From positions 56,387,346 to 56,451,345 of the forward strand of contig NC_090324.1 in NCBI RefSeq assembly GCF_040869045.1: a stretch of 64,000 bases of DNA. Direction: 5' to 3'. This DNA is from Eurosta solidaginis. Taxonomy: Eukaryota > Arthropoda > Insecta > Diptera > Tephritidae. Below are positions 11,055 to 21,290 of the stretch, in pieces. Position 1 is the first letter of the stretch. Every line of letters starts with the position of its first letter. The position numbers were made by a program, and so were the translations under genes. The notes beneath the pieces were generated by a model. That model ran no database searches and was not told the origin of the DNA. It saw only the letters and a list, made by a program, of their open reading frames with translations.

Positions 11055-13127
11055 TAGCAAAAGGAAGGCTCTTACACTTGCAGCTTTGTATGCTATCCAA
11101 GCATTAAGAAATTTTAATGAAAAGAAGGTTGAAATGATTTTATAATCTAATTCGAGTTGTGAAAAAGTTGCAAGTTTGAGGTATGAATATGAACGAATTT
11201 GAATGAAAAAGAAATTTGGAATGGGTTTAGAATTTTAAATTGTTTGAGTTCTGAATAAGGACAAATTTGAATTGAGAAGATATTTGAAATGGTTTTGTAA
11301 CCTGTATTGTATTAATATAAATAGAATTGTTGCTGCGGATTGAGACATGAATGTGAACAAATTTGATTTGAAAGTGAATATGAAATGGTTTTATCACCTA
11401 AGTTGAATTAATAAAAGTGGCAAGTTTGTGTTATGAATGTCAATTTTAATTGAAAAGAAATTTAGAATGATTTTATAATCTAATTTGAATTTTGTATTGA
11501 ATGTTGAAGTAGAATTAGTGAATTGAATAAATTTGACATTATTTGAAGTTGGAGTCACTTGAGGGACAGCTGGGTTGTATTCCCTGTGAACAATGAATAA
11601 AAAAAAATTGTTTATACCGGGTGTGCTACCATATACGGTATATAAGAGAGAATCCTGATCTATTTTTCCAATTTTCCAAGACAGTATTAATTTTAGACGT
11701 GATATGTTTATTGCAATTTAGTATTTATTACAATATTGTTTAACGTGACGGCCGCACCGTTGCACAAAAAGTATTAAATTTTAATATTTAACGTGTCGGC
11801 CGCACCGCTACACAGCAAAATGTGGAGTATGAATTGTAAAAATTTATTAAATTTTCATCATTATTTTACGTGTCGGCCTCACCGTTACACCAAAATGTTT
11901 TGTTTGTTTTTTTTTTTTTTGTATTGTGAGTTAATAAAGTTTTCGATGTATTAAATTTTTACGGTTTGTTAAAGTATTTCAAAGTATTTGATATGTTCAA
12001 AATTACTTAAATCTTCGCACAATGTACTATGTATATGCATATGTCTTTCCTTTTTTTTCTTAAATGCCTCGCTCTTAGACACAATTTATGTAATATATGC
12101 ATATACATACTCACCCTATAAAAATTTATTGAAAGTATATATGTGTAAGGCCAATTTCGTTTTTTCGATTTGTGTAAAAAAAAAATTTTTTGAAAGTCGT
12201 AGATACTTTAAAGTGATGCAAAAAAAATTCAAAATGTATGTGTATCAATCTTGTTTCGGTCTACATCTATTACATATATGGGATTATCGGAAACTACTTT
12301 AATTGACTAATAAATTTGAGAATATCCATTTCACTTTAATTTTGAACGATGTTAAAAGTATGTATTTTTATTGTATGTATTCACGTTTGATTTAGACTGA
12401 TTATATTTCAAGCTATACACATTATTGTTGCAAATCTAAATTGCTTTACTTATGAAAATTTAGAGTTATTATGTATGAAAATATTATAAAAATTGGCAAA
12501 GTTGAAGAAACAACCGATATTGCGGTTAGGTTTTAAGAATTTTTCCGGAAAATATAGATTTTAGGTTGATCGAATTTGACAGAAATTTTAAGTATTTTTG
12601 CGAAAAATATTGGTTTGAGATTGACCGAGTTTAAAGGAATTTTAGAAATTATATCGAAAAATATTTATAAGAAAAATTATGTATACATATGTATTTCAAA
12701 AGCAACTACATATTACATCTCAAACATACATTCATACTGCAAGCTACGCCTCACCATACGCTTTCACCGCTGCTGCTGTTCTGCTGCTGCCGTCATCACT
12801 TCGCTGCTTACAATTTTCGTTCAGCTTCCTTGTGCAGCTGCTATTTTGATGTGCCGTTATTTATAGTGGCTTCGCTTGGTTCGGGGTGCGGTACATTGCC
12901 TTGTCCCGTTATGTTGGGTACAGCTTCCCTTCAATTTGTATGCCGGAACCTCTGTATGTGTTATATGTTTTTTGTAGGTTTTTGTATTTTGTATTTTTTG
13001 TAAAGATTTTTGTATTTTATATTTTTTTGTAGATTTTTACATTTTATGTTTTATATATTTTCACCAATTGCGCTACCTTACGAAGGTGGCCTGGTGCTCC
13101 ATTGTACATTGAATTTGGCAAGCTGCC
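11055..13127 (-). other. Gypsy 5' leader, AT-rich, with degenerate internal repeats
   Basis: There is no supported gene. From 11100 to 11540 similar phrases recur (GAAATGGTTTTATAA, AATTTGAATTGAAAAG), suggesting decayed tandem repeats of about 100 bp. Three copies of an ACGTGTCGGCCGCACCGTTACAC-like motif lie at about 11742, 11788 and 11866. The Cys-rich frames at 12576-13003 look like composition artefacts. Long leaders are usual in the mdg1/412 group. Confidence 0.6.
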
Positions 13128-13139
13128 TCACGGTCGCCA
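13128..13139 (-). promoter_or_regulatory. Primer binding site, tRNA-Arg type
   Basis: Directly after the 5' LTR, the minus strand reads TGGCGACCGTGA. It is complementary to the 3' end of the fly tRNA-Arg as I remember it (acceptor ...CACGGTCG plus CCA). This primer is typical of mdg1/412-type elements. The match covers 12 bases; the next base differs. Confidence 0.75.
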
Positions 13140-13543
13140 TGTGGCGTTCCTTATGGAACTCCTTCAGAAAAATTGTTTTTGTGCGCACGGTAATGCACGC
13201 ACGCTCCACTCAAACACCAAGAAAACAATCAAACACGAATTTTATGCTTAGTTTTAGTTTGGTTTAATTAGGTTTAGATATAGTTTTGTTTACTGTAGAA
13301 TAAGAGTATTTTTTTGTAAGTAGTAGCACTTAGTTAATTTAACGTAGACTTAGATTTAGTTTTCTTTTTTGTTAATTTTTCGTACACGCCAAGTCTTTGC
13401 CAAAATTAATAACAATGGCCGCCTTTTCATTGCGAGCCGACCTCCCCGTTTTCAACTTGTTTCAACACCTGTTGTCCATTCACAATAGACAACAGGGTTG
13501 CACCAAGTGGGAAACAGGGTAAGATCATAAGGCTGCTGTTACA
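13140..13543 (-). repeat. 5' LTR of the gypsy element
   Basis: This 404-bp partner of 4791-5195 has TGT...ACA ends. In the element's orientation it is the 5' LTR and would hold the promoter. A T-rich and A-rich central part includes AATAAG-type sequence, but I do not assign a TATA box by eye. Confidence 0.92.
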
Positions 13544-13547
13544 GCCT
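13544..13547. repeat. Target site duplication GCCT, right copy
   Basis: This is the partner of 4787-4790. It lies within the BEL/Pao gag frame, so the insertion interrupted coding sequence. Confidence 0.8.
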
Positions 13548-13710
13548 GGGTGGCGCGTGAAGCGCTTGGGGTAGCGTCCCGCCGATGGAGTAGCGTGTGA
13601 TGCCGTCCTCCGCAAATACGGCATCGATCGTAGGAGCTGCACTCGCTGGTAGCATGTGACAATGCCAGACAATTCAAGCAGAACTTGTGAGCTCGTGCGA
13701 GCACCAAACT
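13544..13710 (-). pseudogene. BEL/Pao gag remnant, zinc-knuckle part
   Basis: The minus frame reads ARAHKFCLNCLALSHATSEC, an intact CCHC knuckle (Cys-x2-Cys-x4-His-x4-Cys), then CRICGGRHHTLLHR, the second BEL/Pao signature. It is cut on its 5' side at about 13710 and on its 3' side by the gypsy element; the other half is at 4553-4790. It differs from the knuckles at 3.6, 21.5 and 34.9 kb, so it comes from another BEL family. Confidence 0.7.
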
Positions 13711-14401
13711 ATGGGGTGGTGAAAATTTACTAAGATTTTTTAGTAAGAAAACTGTCTATTTACTAGGTGAATACAGAAAGTATATTAATTTTAGGGGAGC
13801 ACAAATTAACTTTTATGATATTGCCTTTTGCATTGAATCCGCAAAAGAAGAAGACCGCCGTTGTCGATTACTAATTGACTGTAAGTTTAGTAATTCATTT
13901 TCCTCTTTTTATAATATTTTCTTAAATCCAATTTACAGTTTGTCAACTTCCAATTGCAATAAGCGGTAAGTTCTTCGCCTGTACTTATGAGCCTACGTAT
14001 GTGTGTATATATACAAGAGAGCGTGAACAAGCCGCGCTTGTTAGTAGGTATAAACACACCGCATGCTCATAGGTACAGTCGAATACAGATAGTAATCATG
14101 CATTTACTTACATTAGGGTGGTGCTAAAAGGTTAAGGTAAGTAAATTGGTAAGTAATTGAAATAACTAAAAAGGAAAATAAGCAAGTGTAAATTATTTAT
14201 AAGGTGAGTATAAGGTAGTTAATCGAAAAATATAAGGTAAGTATAAGGTAAATCTATTTTAAGTATTTAGGTAAGTAAATAATTATTTCTATATAACTTC
14301 ATTATTTAATTACATTTCATTTTATTTATATTTCATTTTCAGGTATTAATTTATAAATTAGTCTGATTCAACATAGGACACCGTGAACGAATCTGCATTC
14401 T
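13711..14401. other. Non-coding interval, clustered GTAAGT motifs; possible BEL A 3' LTR
   Basis: There is no gene. It could hold the 3' LTR of BEL A: minus-strand TGTTGAATC (about 14374) and a CACCCCA end (about 13712) would give TG...CA termini. I cannot find a convincing second copy upstream. The plus strand carries repeated GGTAAGTA-like phrases (about 14130-14275) followed by TTTCATTTTCAG. An inverted repeat pairs 13979-13992 with 14064-14077. Confidence 0.35.
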
Positions 14402-15184
14402 TCAAATTAATGGTAACACGGCTAGATTGTGTATCGGACGCCTAATTATTCCGTTTCTTGTTTGAACGTCGGCCACTCTCACCTTCCCATCCTGGCCGGT
14501 GATCGTATTTGTCACTCTGCCTATAATCCATTGCTGGCTCGGGGCGTTGTCTTCGTGAACGACGACGAGCTCTCCTACCTCTACGTTGGGCTGTGGGTGC
14601 TGCCACTTGTTGCGCTCCTGCAAACTCAGGGGGTAACTCTTGGGCTACGTTTGCCAAAACCGACGCTTGATTGAGAGAACATGTTGCCATCTGTCGGAGT
14701 AGCGCGTGCTGGGTTCCGGGAGTTCTGTTTCCCCTGGCATTTCCCTGAGCCGGCAACCTATTAACAGGTGCGCCGGAGTTAGAGCCTCGCCGTTGTTCGG
14801 ATTCTGGCTGAGTAGAGCGATTAGGCGAGATTTGAGCATGGCCTCTACCTCCACGAGCAGCGTTTCTATTTCTTCGGCGGTGAGACTCGCGTTGCCTACG
14901 GCTAGTACGAGCAGGTGCTTCGCCGACTTCACTGCGGCCTCCCATAAACCGCCGAAGTGGGGAGCCCTGGGAGGTATAAAGGTGAAATTGAACCCTTTGT
15001 CCGCGGCGTATTGGGTTATCTCCTCCTTCTGACTCAGAAAGGCTTCCCTCAGTTCCTTGAGCTTGCGATCGGCTCCTACAAAATACGTCGCGCTGTCGCA
15101 GTGAATCGTCGCTGGTGTTCCCCGGCGTCCAACGAACCTCTTAAGGGCGAGAATAAATTTGTCAGCGTTTAAATCAGATACAAG
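14402..15184 (-). pseudogene. pol: BEL A integrase, catalytic and C-terminal part
   Basis: The frame continues from the other side of LOA-1 as NADKFILALKRFVGRRG. The second catalytic Asp is in HCDSATYFVGA, and the Glu is in HFGGLWEAAVKSAKHLL. The conserved BEL C-terminus follows (EALTPAHLLIGCRL, then VVVHEDNAPSQQWIIGRV and RNGIIRRPIHNLAVLP). A single in-frame TAG (14647-14645) follows RFWQT, where the family usually has Trp. The frame ends at 14402. This is otherwise a well-preserved integrase half. Confidence 0.85.
15170..15184. repeat. 15-bp target site duplication of LOA-1, left copy
   Basis: TAAATCAGATACAAG occurs here and at 18285-18299, at the two edges of the LOA-1 LINE. Keeping one copy joins the BEL A integrase in frame (VSDL then NADKF), which confirms the boundaries. 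Confidence 0.9.
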
Positions 15185-15215
15185 GTGCTGGGGGGCGGGG
15201 AGGACAAACAGCCCA

Positions 15216-16099
15216 ATGGTGCTGCGAGTCCTACAGATAAACCTACAACACAGTAAAGTGGCGTCGAGCGAACTCCTCCTAACCCTTGAGGAGGGTTCGT
15301 TTGACGTGGCGTTGATCGAGGAGCCGTGGCTCTCACAGGCAGGAAAGGTTTCTGACTTAGCGAGCGCGGGTTTGGCGTTTACTACGCGCAAGCGGAAGGA
15401 CGGGTGCGAGCTGTAGTAATGGTAAGGAAACAGCTGCATTCATATATGCTGCCTAATTACACCACTGAGGATCTCGTAGCGGTGGCCGTTGAGCAAAAGA
15501 ATGAGCAGGCATTTATCCTGGCGTCCTGCTACATGGCTCATGCTGCGGATGTCCCACCGATGGAGTGCAAAAGGCTAGTACAGGAGGAAGGGCGGTTGCG
15601 GAGGAAGTGGTTGGTCATAGGCGCAGATGCAATTGCGCATCACAATGCGTGCGGAAGAGCAGATACGAACGAGAGAGGCGAATCTCTGTTTTGTTACATC
15701 CTGCAAACCAATTTGCAGATAGCTAACAGAGGAAATGTCCGTACATACATTGGTCCAACATCCAGCAATGTTCTGGATATTACATTGAGCTCCGAGCGTG
15801 ATATATCAAGGTATGATTGGATGGTTCTTGATAGACCATCCTTCTCCGACCATGCGAATATCAGCTTCAACATCCCCCTAAAGCGGGTAGAGAAGGGAGG
15901 AACCTTTAGAAACCCTAGGTCAACGAACTGGACTAAATTCCATAAAGATTTAGAAACAAAACTGGGACAACCCAAGGAGGTTGCTAATGTAGAGGAAATG
16001 GAGGAGTTGAATGAATTCCTAACAAGGACGCTTATGACTGCGTATAACAAAGCAGATTCTGAGGAAAAGCAAAGCCGTCATGGTGAAGCAATGAGCTGA
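15216..16099 (+). pseudogene. LOA-1 endonuclease (EEP)
   Basis: ATG 15216 opens VLRVLQINLQHSKVASS, the usual first strand, and LIEEPWLS has the catalytic Glu region. A frameshift near 15400 moves to a second frame (to 16099) with VRKQLHSYMLPNY, WLVIGADAIAHHNA, SNVLDITLSS and SDHANISFNIP. The canonical GDxNAHH motif reads GADAIAHH, so the catalytic Asn is lost. Together with the frameshift this shows a dead enzyme. Confidence 0.8.
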
Positions 16100-17340
16100 G
16101 TCTTCTAAGAAGACAGGTAAAAGAAATGTTTAAGCTCGCAAAGACCGCGGAAAGCGAAGCGTGTCGGGACGCGTACAGGGATCTACTGAGTATCTACAAG
16201 CGTGAAATTAACAGGGCGAAGAGAAACTCATGGAAAAGTTTCTGTACGGATATAGAGTGCTCCAGCGAAACAGCACGGTTGAAAAACTCATAGCAAAGGG
16301 AAACATAGTCCAGGGACTAATAAAGAAAGAGAACGGGACTGGTCCCGGTATAGTAAGGAATCCCTTGAAGTGCTTCTCGATACACATTTCCCATCGGGAG
16401 ACGATTTAGAGGAGCCAGCAGACATCACTCACACTTCGATCACGGAGCTAGTAGTGCCGGGATTGGTGACCGATACCAAGATCGAGTGAGCAGTGAAGAC
16501 GTTTTCTAAGTTTAAATCGCCGGGCCCAGATGGTATATTCCTGGCCATGCTACAAGTCTCAAGTAGGGCGGTTATGGATTGGCTTAAAATAATATTCGAT
16601 GGGTGCATACGACTGAACCATGTACCGCACTTTGGAGAACTGCTCGTGTAGCTTTTCTACCAAAGGCGGGGAAGATGGGTCACATGTAATCCAAAACTAT
16701 AGACCCATTAGCTTAACATCATTTCTGCTCAAAACCTTTGAGAGGCTGATAGATGTGTACATAAAGTCCAACGTGGATGAAAAGCTGCTCTCCACAACAA
16801 AGCATGCGTACACCAAAGGCAAGTCGGTAGACACCGCATTGCATAGGGTGGTAATAAGCATAGAGAAATCCCTGGAATATAAGGAGTATGCTCTAGGAGT
16901 CTTCTTGGACATTGCCGAGGTTTTAAATAATGTTGCAAAAGGGGCGATTATGGATGGTCTTAATTACATTAAAGTACATCCTGCCTTAATCAGATGGATC
17001 GGCTGCATGTTAAATTTCAGAAAGATTACATCACAATGGGGATTGTACGAGGCCACGAAATCAGTGGACAGGGGCACGCCGCAGGGAGGGGTGATATCAC
17101 CTCTGCTGTGGACGCTGTTTATCAACCAACTGCTCAGGCAATTCGATGAGGGACCGTAAAACTTACGGCTTACGCAGATGACGTTGCAATTGCCATAATT
17201 GGAAAGTGCCTTCCAACGATTAGTTCTTTGATGGATCGGGCGCTTCGGGATATTCATATTTGGGCATCTAATGTCGGGTTGAAAGTCAATGTGGAGAAGA
17301 CGGATATGGTCTTCTTTACAAAGAGGTAAAAGGTCCCAAA
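16100..17340 (+). pseudogene. LOA-1 reverse transcriptase
   Basis: A degraded linker leads to RT fingers with TFSKFKSPGPDGIFLAML (about 16494). YRPISLTSFLLKTFERLID and the palm motifs ALGVFLDIAE and RGTPQGGVISPLLW (16620-17159) follow. The catalytic YADD is still readable just after a frameshift (about 17170-17181). Several stops interrupt it. Confidence 0.8.
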
Positions 17341-17385
17341 TTGGACCAGGCCTAAGTTAGGAGGGGTGACCTTACAGGAGAAACC

Positions 17386-17784
17386 TTGCACAAAATATCT
17401 AGGAATCATCCTAGACAGTACGTGGAAGGAGTTGGGTCTTCGGTATACTGCGCTGATCCGGAAATAAGCAGATCCTACAGGCTGCCGGATTACTGTAGCG
17501 TTTTCCAAGCGGAAATATTAGCCGTAACCAAAGCAGTAGAAACCCTGGAAGAGAATAGCTTAAGCTGCAACCGTGTCAACTTTTATATTAACAGTCAAGC
17601 AGCAATTAAGGCAATAATTTCGCATAGCACAGCATCTAAATGCGTGTTAGAGTGTAAGCAGTATCTGGAGAGAATCGTGGCAGGGATAAGCATACATCTA
17701 TATTGGGGCACTGGGCACATGGGAATAGATGGGAATGAAAAAGCGGACGAACTAGCTAAAAAGGGCGCATCCCTTGAAGCCTGA
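17386..17784 (+). pseudogene. LOA-1 RNase H domain
   Basis: This stretch matches the RNase H carried by LOA and I-type LINEs: CSVFQAEILAVTKAVE (Glu region), VNFYINSQAAIKAI (normally with a DSQ Asp, here NSQ) and WGTGHMGIDGNEKADELAKKGA (HxGxxGNExAD). The Asp-to-Asn change in the DSQ motif would abolish activity. The N-terminal catalytic TDGS segment is not visible. Confidence 0.82.
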
Positions 17785-17840
17785 TCTGTAGATATCCCAA
17801 TTAGATTGGACGAGATTAAGCGAAGGAGAGAGGCTGTAAA

Positions 17841-18083
17841 GTGTCGAAGATTATGTGTAGGTCTTACAATCTTAGACCAACACAGTTGCTCCTATCACTA
17901 AAAAGAGAGGACTGTAGACTCATGACGGGTATTCTGACTGGACACTGCCTTCTGGCGTCACATGCTTTTAAACTAGGCTTGGTCAGTGATAGCAGATGTA
18001 GGGAGTGCGGGTTGGAGGAGGAAACGATCGAGCACGTTCTGTGCTCGTGCCCTGCACTTGCCAGGCTAAGACTGCAGCTATAA
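17841..18083 (+). pseudogene. LOA-1 C-terminal Cys/His finger region
   Basis: The frame reads LMTGILTGHCLLASHAFKLG, then CRECGLEEETIEHVLCSCPAL, a Cys-x2-Cys...His-x4-Cys finger typical of the C-terminus of LOA and R1-type LINEs. It probably binds nucleic acid. Non-coding 3' sequence follows to 18284. Confidence 0.8.
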
Positions 18084-18284
18084 GAGTGATACAGCTGTCA
18101 GGTCTAGAAGCAGCAATTGGCTTAAGTCCTAGGAAGCTTCTAGTATTTGCCAAGAGGACGGAGTTATTTTATAACATAGGTCCTGGTTTTTCAGTTTGGT
18201 CGTTAAAACAAACTTCTGGTAACACTACGGACTCAATCAGTCTATGTGAGGTCCTCATGGACCGGCCAGTTCAACCTACCTACC

Positions 18285-18299
18285 TAAATCAGATACAAG
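18285..18299. repeat. 15-bp target site duplication of LOA-1, right copy
   Basis: This is the partner of 15170-15184. It lies inside the BEL A integrase reading frame. Confidence 0.9.
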
Positions 18300-18930
18300 C
18301 TCTAAATGGACATCTTTTGTGGTAAAACACACAAAGAACGCAATGTACATTTTTACCGGGGCGCGACAACGTACCATTTGTGTGACGTAAATTGGACAGC
18401 AAAAATCGACCCCACAAACCATAAAGGGTCGTGCACGTAGCCTGTCGGCTGGTAAATTGCCCCTAATTTGGCTTTTTAATTTCGGCTTATAATAAAAGCA
18501 ATGTATGCAGTTTCGCACGGTTCGACTACATACTTCCCGAGCATTAACTAACCAAATTTTTCACGTAAAATTGCACCCAATGCTTTCGCACCTTCATAGT
18601 GGTTGCGCAAATGTAGGAACCGTATCTACGAATTTACAAACTGCGAATTTTTATTCAATAACAGAGGAAATTTGGTATCGTACTGGATAGGCGCATTTAA
18701 TAAACGACCGCCTACTCGTAACAATTTCAACGACAAGGACTTTTCTGAATACTCATGCAAAAATGGAATCAACTTTTGCAAGCTCGACGGAAGTGGAAGG
18801 TATTTTGACAGTTTTGTTATTTCTTGGCTATATTCATCACCTTGGACTATTTGAACAAGTTTTATGAAGCTTAATTGCAACTCTTGTGCCGATGGTGTTG
18901 GATCATACTTGGTGGATCGATTTCTCACAT
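18285..18930 (-). pseudogene. pol: BEL A integrase, N-terminal finger and first catalytic Asp
   Basis: This minus-strand piece holds the upstream end of the integrase: LLRVGGRLLNAPI, WLVNAREVC, CIHCFYYKPKLKSQ (the CxxC of the HHCC finger), FMVCGVDFCCPIYV (first catalytic Asp) and FTTKDVHLELVSDL. The last Leu is where LOA-1 entered. A stop and a frameshift lie near 18520-18620. Confidence 0.82.
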
Positions 18931-19869
18931 TTAAGACCCATCGCAGAACATAGGCAAAACTCGTAATAATTTTTTGTGTGAGGAATATTTTTCAGTCACA
19001 GTTACGAGTGGATTACGGTCGTCATTTACTGCTACTAAGGCGCTGGCATTTTTCTTCTTTTCCAGTCCTTGTTCTTCAGACGTTAATTCGAAATGGGTAT
19101 TTGGCCAACTTGCGGGGTCTTCTAGAGGAACTGTGGGCCAGAAAACCATATCGAATTCTGTATTTCATCCACGCTACAACCCCGGGACAATTGATCCGCA
19201 CGATTTTGTTTAGTTGGCACATGCCGCCACGAAGCACTTTGAGTCAACTCTTGAATGTCGGACACTCTATTTGCAACGAAAGTTTGCAACGTGGATGGAT
19301 GTGTTTTTATCCAATGCAAAACTATTTCGGAGTCTGTCCAGAATGTTATGCCGTCAATATGTCGATTCAACATTGGCGCAATGCGGGACCATAACTAAAG
19401 ATGCACTGCCAGGAGCTCTAAACGAGGAAGAGGCTTAGTCTTCAGCGGAGCAACCCTGGATTTTGCAGTTAGCAGAATGCATTTATCGTCGTTAGCGAAT
19501 TGGCTTTGAATGTAAATACAACAACCATACGCCCTTATTGAGGCGTCGGCGAAGCCATTTATTTGACAATTAGCACTCCACTCACCGAGGAATGCTGATT
19601 GACGACAACTGCAACAAATTCGCTTTAAAATTCTATCAACTGCAGTTGAGATACAAAGGAATCGACTCATCCCAATCTAGTTTCTTAATCCACAGCTCTT
19701 GCAATAAGATTTTAGCTGAGGTCACTAGTGGGGCCAGCAAACCAAGAGGATCAAAATGTCGGTCAGATACTGATAAAATATTTCGTTTTGTAGCTCGTAA
19801 CTCATCAAATGTATCATCCAATCTACACCGAAATAAGTCGTCTTTTGGCGACCAATGAATTTCCAGCAT
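18931..19869 (-). pseudogene. pol: BEL A RNase H and connection region
   Basis: Pieces read as PLGLLAPLVTSAKILLQELW, INGFADASIRAYGCCIYI (RNase H opening), LTAKSRVAPLKTKPLPRLELLA, ITFWTDSEIVLHWI and WRHVPTKQNRADQLSRG. These are the standard BEL/Pao RNase H landmarks in the right order. At least three frame changes occur. Confidence 0.82.
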
Positions 19870-20770
19870 TTTAGTGGAGTCTGAGTCGTTGAAACTTAAC
19901 GATTTTTCCAGGCTCTGACTACCGAAAAAAACTTGGGTGGTTGGAGAACCACTTAGCTAGCTGGAATCCTGCCGAATTTAAAACGTCAATTACCTCACAG
20001 CTAATTCTGTCGAGGGATTCAAAATTTTCAGATCCGGTTAACAGGTCATCAACGTAAAAATCGGCACGTATTACCTTGGCACCGAGTGACTATTCTTGTG
20101 CATTCATATCACTTAGCATGTGCAAACTCCGTGTTGCGAGTAATGGAGCTGGCGCAGTGCCATAGGTAACGGTGTTTAAACGAAAAATTTGCAGAGGCCC
20201 GGATGGATGCTTTCTTCACACTGTTAATTGAAAATTTCTATCATTTTCATTTACGAGAACTTGGCGATACATCTTAGTGATGCCCGCAGTAATAGCATAC
20301 TTATGCATTCGAAAGCGAAGTAACGTCGATGAAAGTTCTTCTTGAATGGTCGGCCCAAGCATCAAAATATCATTCAACGCAATTTGTGTTGACGTCCGAC
20401 TCGACGCATCGAAAACAACGCGGAGGTTTGTCGACGTACTTTGTGGTCTTAAAACACATTGATGCGGAAATAGTGGGCTTCACACGGGATTTTGTTATCA
20501 GTGGGGATCATGTGGCCCAATCGTCCATGAAGTCCAGATACATTTGACGAAGTTCTGGATATTTAAACGTACGTCTCTCCAGCGTCTGAAAACCCGAGCT
20601 GCGGTTTCAAATGACTGACCCAACGCATTTTGGTCAGTTTTGAACGGCAATCTTACTTCAAGCCGTCTCGACGGTGAGACTTCAGGAGTCTTAACGAAGT
20701 AGTCTTCGCATTTCATTTGTTCGGCAGTAAACTTTGTAGCCTGTGATTCCGAAGGGATTTCTTCCATTGC
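19870..20770 (-). pseudogene. pol: BEL A reverse transcriptase
   Basis: The N-terminal part is readable (KCEDYFVKTPEV...RLEVRLPFK, 20498-20767). The middle is broken into short frames. The catalytic tetrad YVDD is at 20045-20056 in the context RADFYVDDLLTGSE. Many stops show long inactivity compared with the better-preserved integrase. Confidence 0.78.
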
Positions 20771-21290
20771 CCAGAATCTTTGGAAAATTTCATCAATTGC
20801 TTTGGAATCATCTTCGGCTTTGCATAACGCACTGCTAGCTTCGGAGTTTTCACTTTGGTGGGAGACGTATTTGCCTGAAATAAGTCAACCCAAAAGCGTT
20901 TTTGAAGAGTCGGAAACATTGGGTCAGTTTTAATCTGATCAACCGACAAAAGATCTAAAAATGTTTCGGCTCCCAACAAAAGATCGACTTTTGAGGATTT
21001 ATGGAACCAAGGATCGGCTAATTCAATATTATCTGGAATCTTCCAACCTGTGGTGTTAACAGCCCGATCTGGGTGATTTGCCGAAATCGCTCCCATTACC
21101 CAAAAATCTGCGATAAACTCGAGTTTGTTAACTCGTGATTTTATGACTGCACTAACCTTGGAAGGAACCTTTTGGAATGCATTACCAATCCCGAAAACAT
21201 TTGAAGTTGCTCTTCAGTCACGAAATTTACTTGTGACCCTGAATCAAGTAACGCACGAGCTGACACATAATCACCGGAGCAAGTTTTCAC
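20713..21290 (-). pseudogene. pol: BEL A protease and protease-RT linker
   Basis: ALLDSGSQVNFVTEEQL (about 21225-21270) is a retroviral-type aspartic protease with DSG. The linker carries VDLLLGAETFLDLLS, the BEL LLGAD-like motif that precedes RT. A frameshift near 21140 separates the two pieces. Confidence 0.8.

Larger units (their letters stand above)
4791..13543 (-). mobile_element. Complete Ty3/gypsy (mdg1/412-like) LTR retrotransposon
   Basis: The 8,753-bp element lies on the minus strand. It has LTRs at 4791-5195 and 13140-13543, a GCCT target duplication, a tRNA-Arg-type primer site next to the 5' LTR and a polypurine tract next to the 3' LTR. Gag, protease, RT, RNase H and integrase all lie in one reading frame (11054 to 5886) broken only by stop codons. 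By eye the LTRs differ at about five positions plus one single-base indel, roughly 1.5%. It is therefore a fairly recent insertion, and the youngest LTR element in the window. Confidence 0.93.
15185..18284 (+). mobile_element. LOA-clade LINE, copy LOA-1, 5'-truncated
   Basis: This 3,100-bp insertion contains an EEP endonuclease, RT, RNase H and a C-terminal Cys/His finger. The RNase H plus this finger points to the LOA clade. It starts just before the endonuclease, so ORF1 is missing (5' truncation). It ends with CCTACCTACC, a short tandem tail as in LOA elements. It carries many stops and frameshifts. It differs clearly in sequence from LOA-2. Confidence 0.88.

Noticed and set aside
12576..13003. 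Two Cys-rich plus-strand frames just upstream of the gypsy 5' LTR
   Set aside because: They lie in the antisense of the element's leader, overlap each other in different frames, and show no domain pattern.
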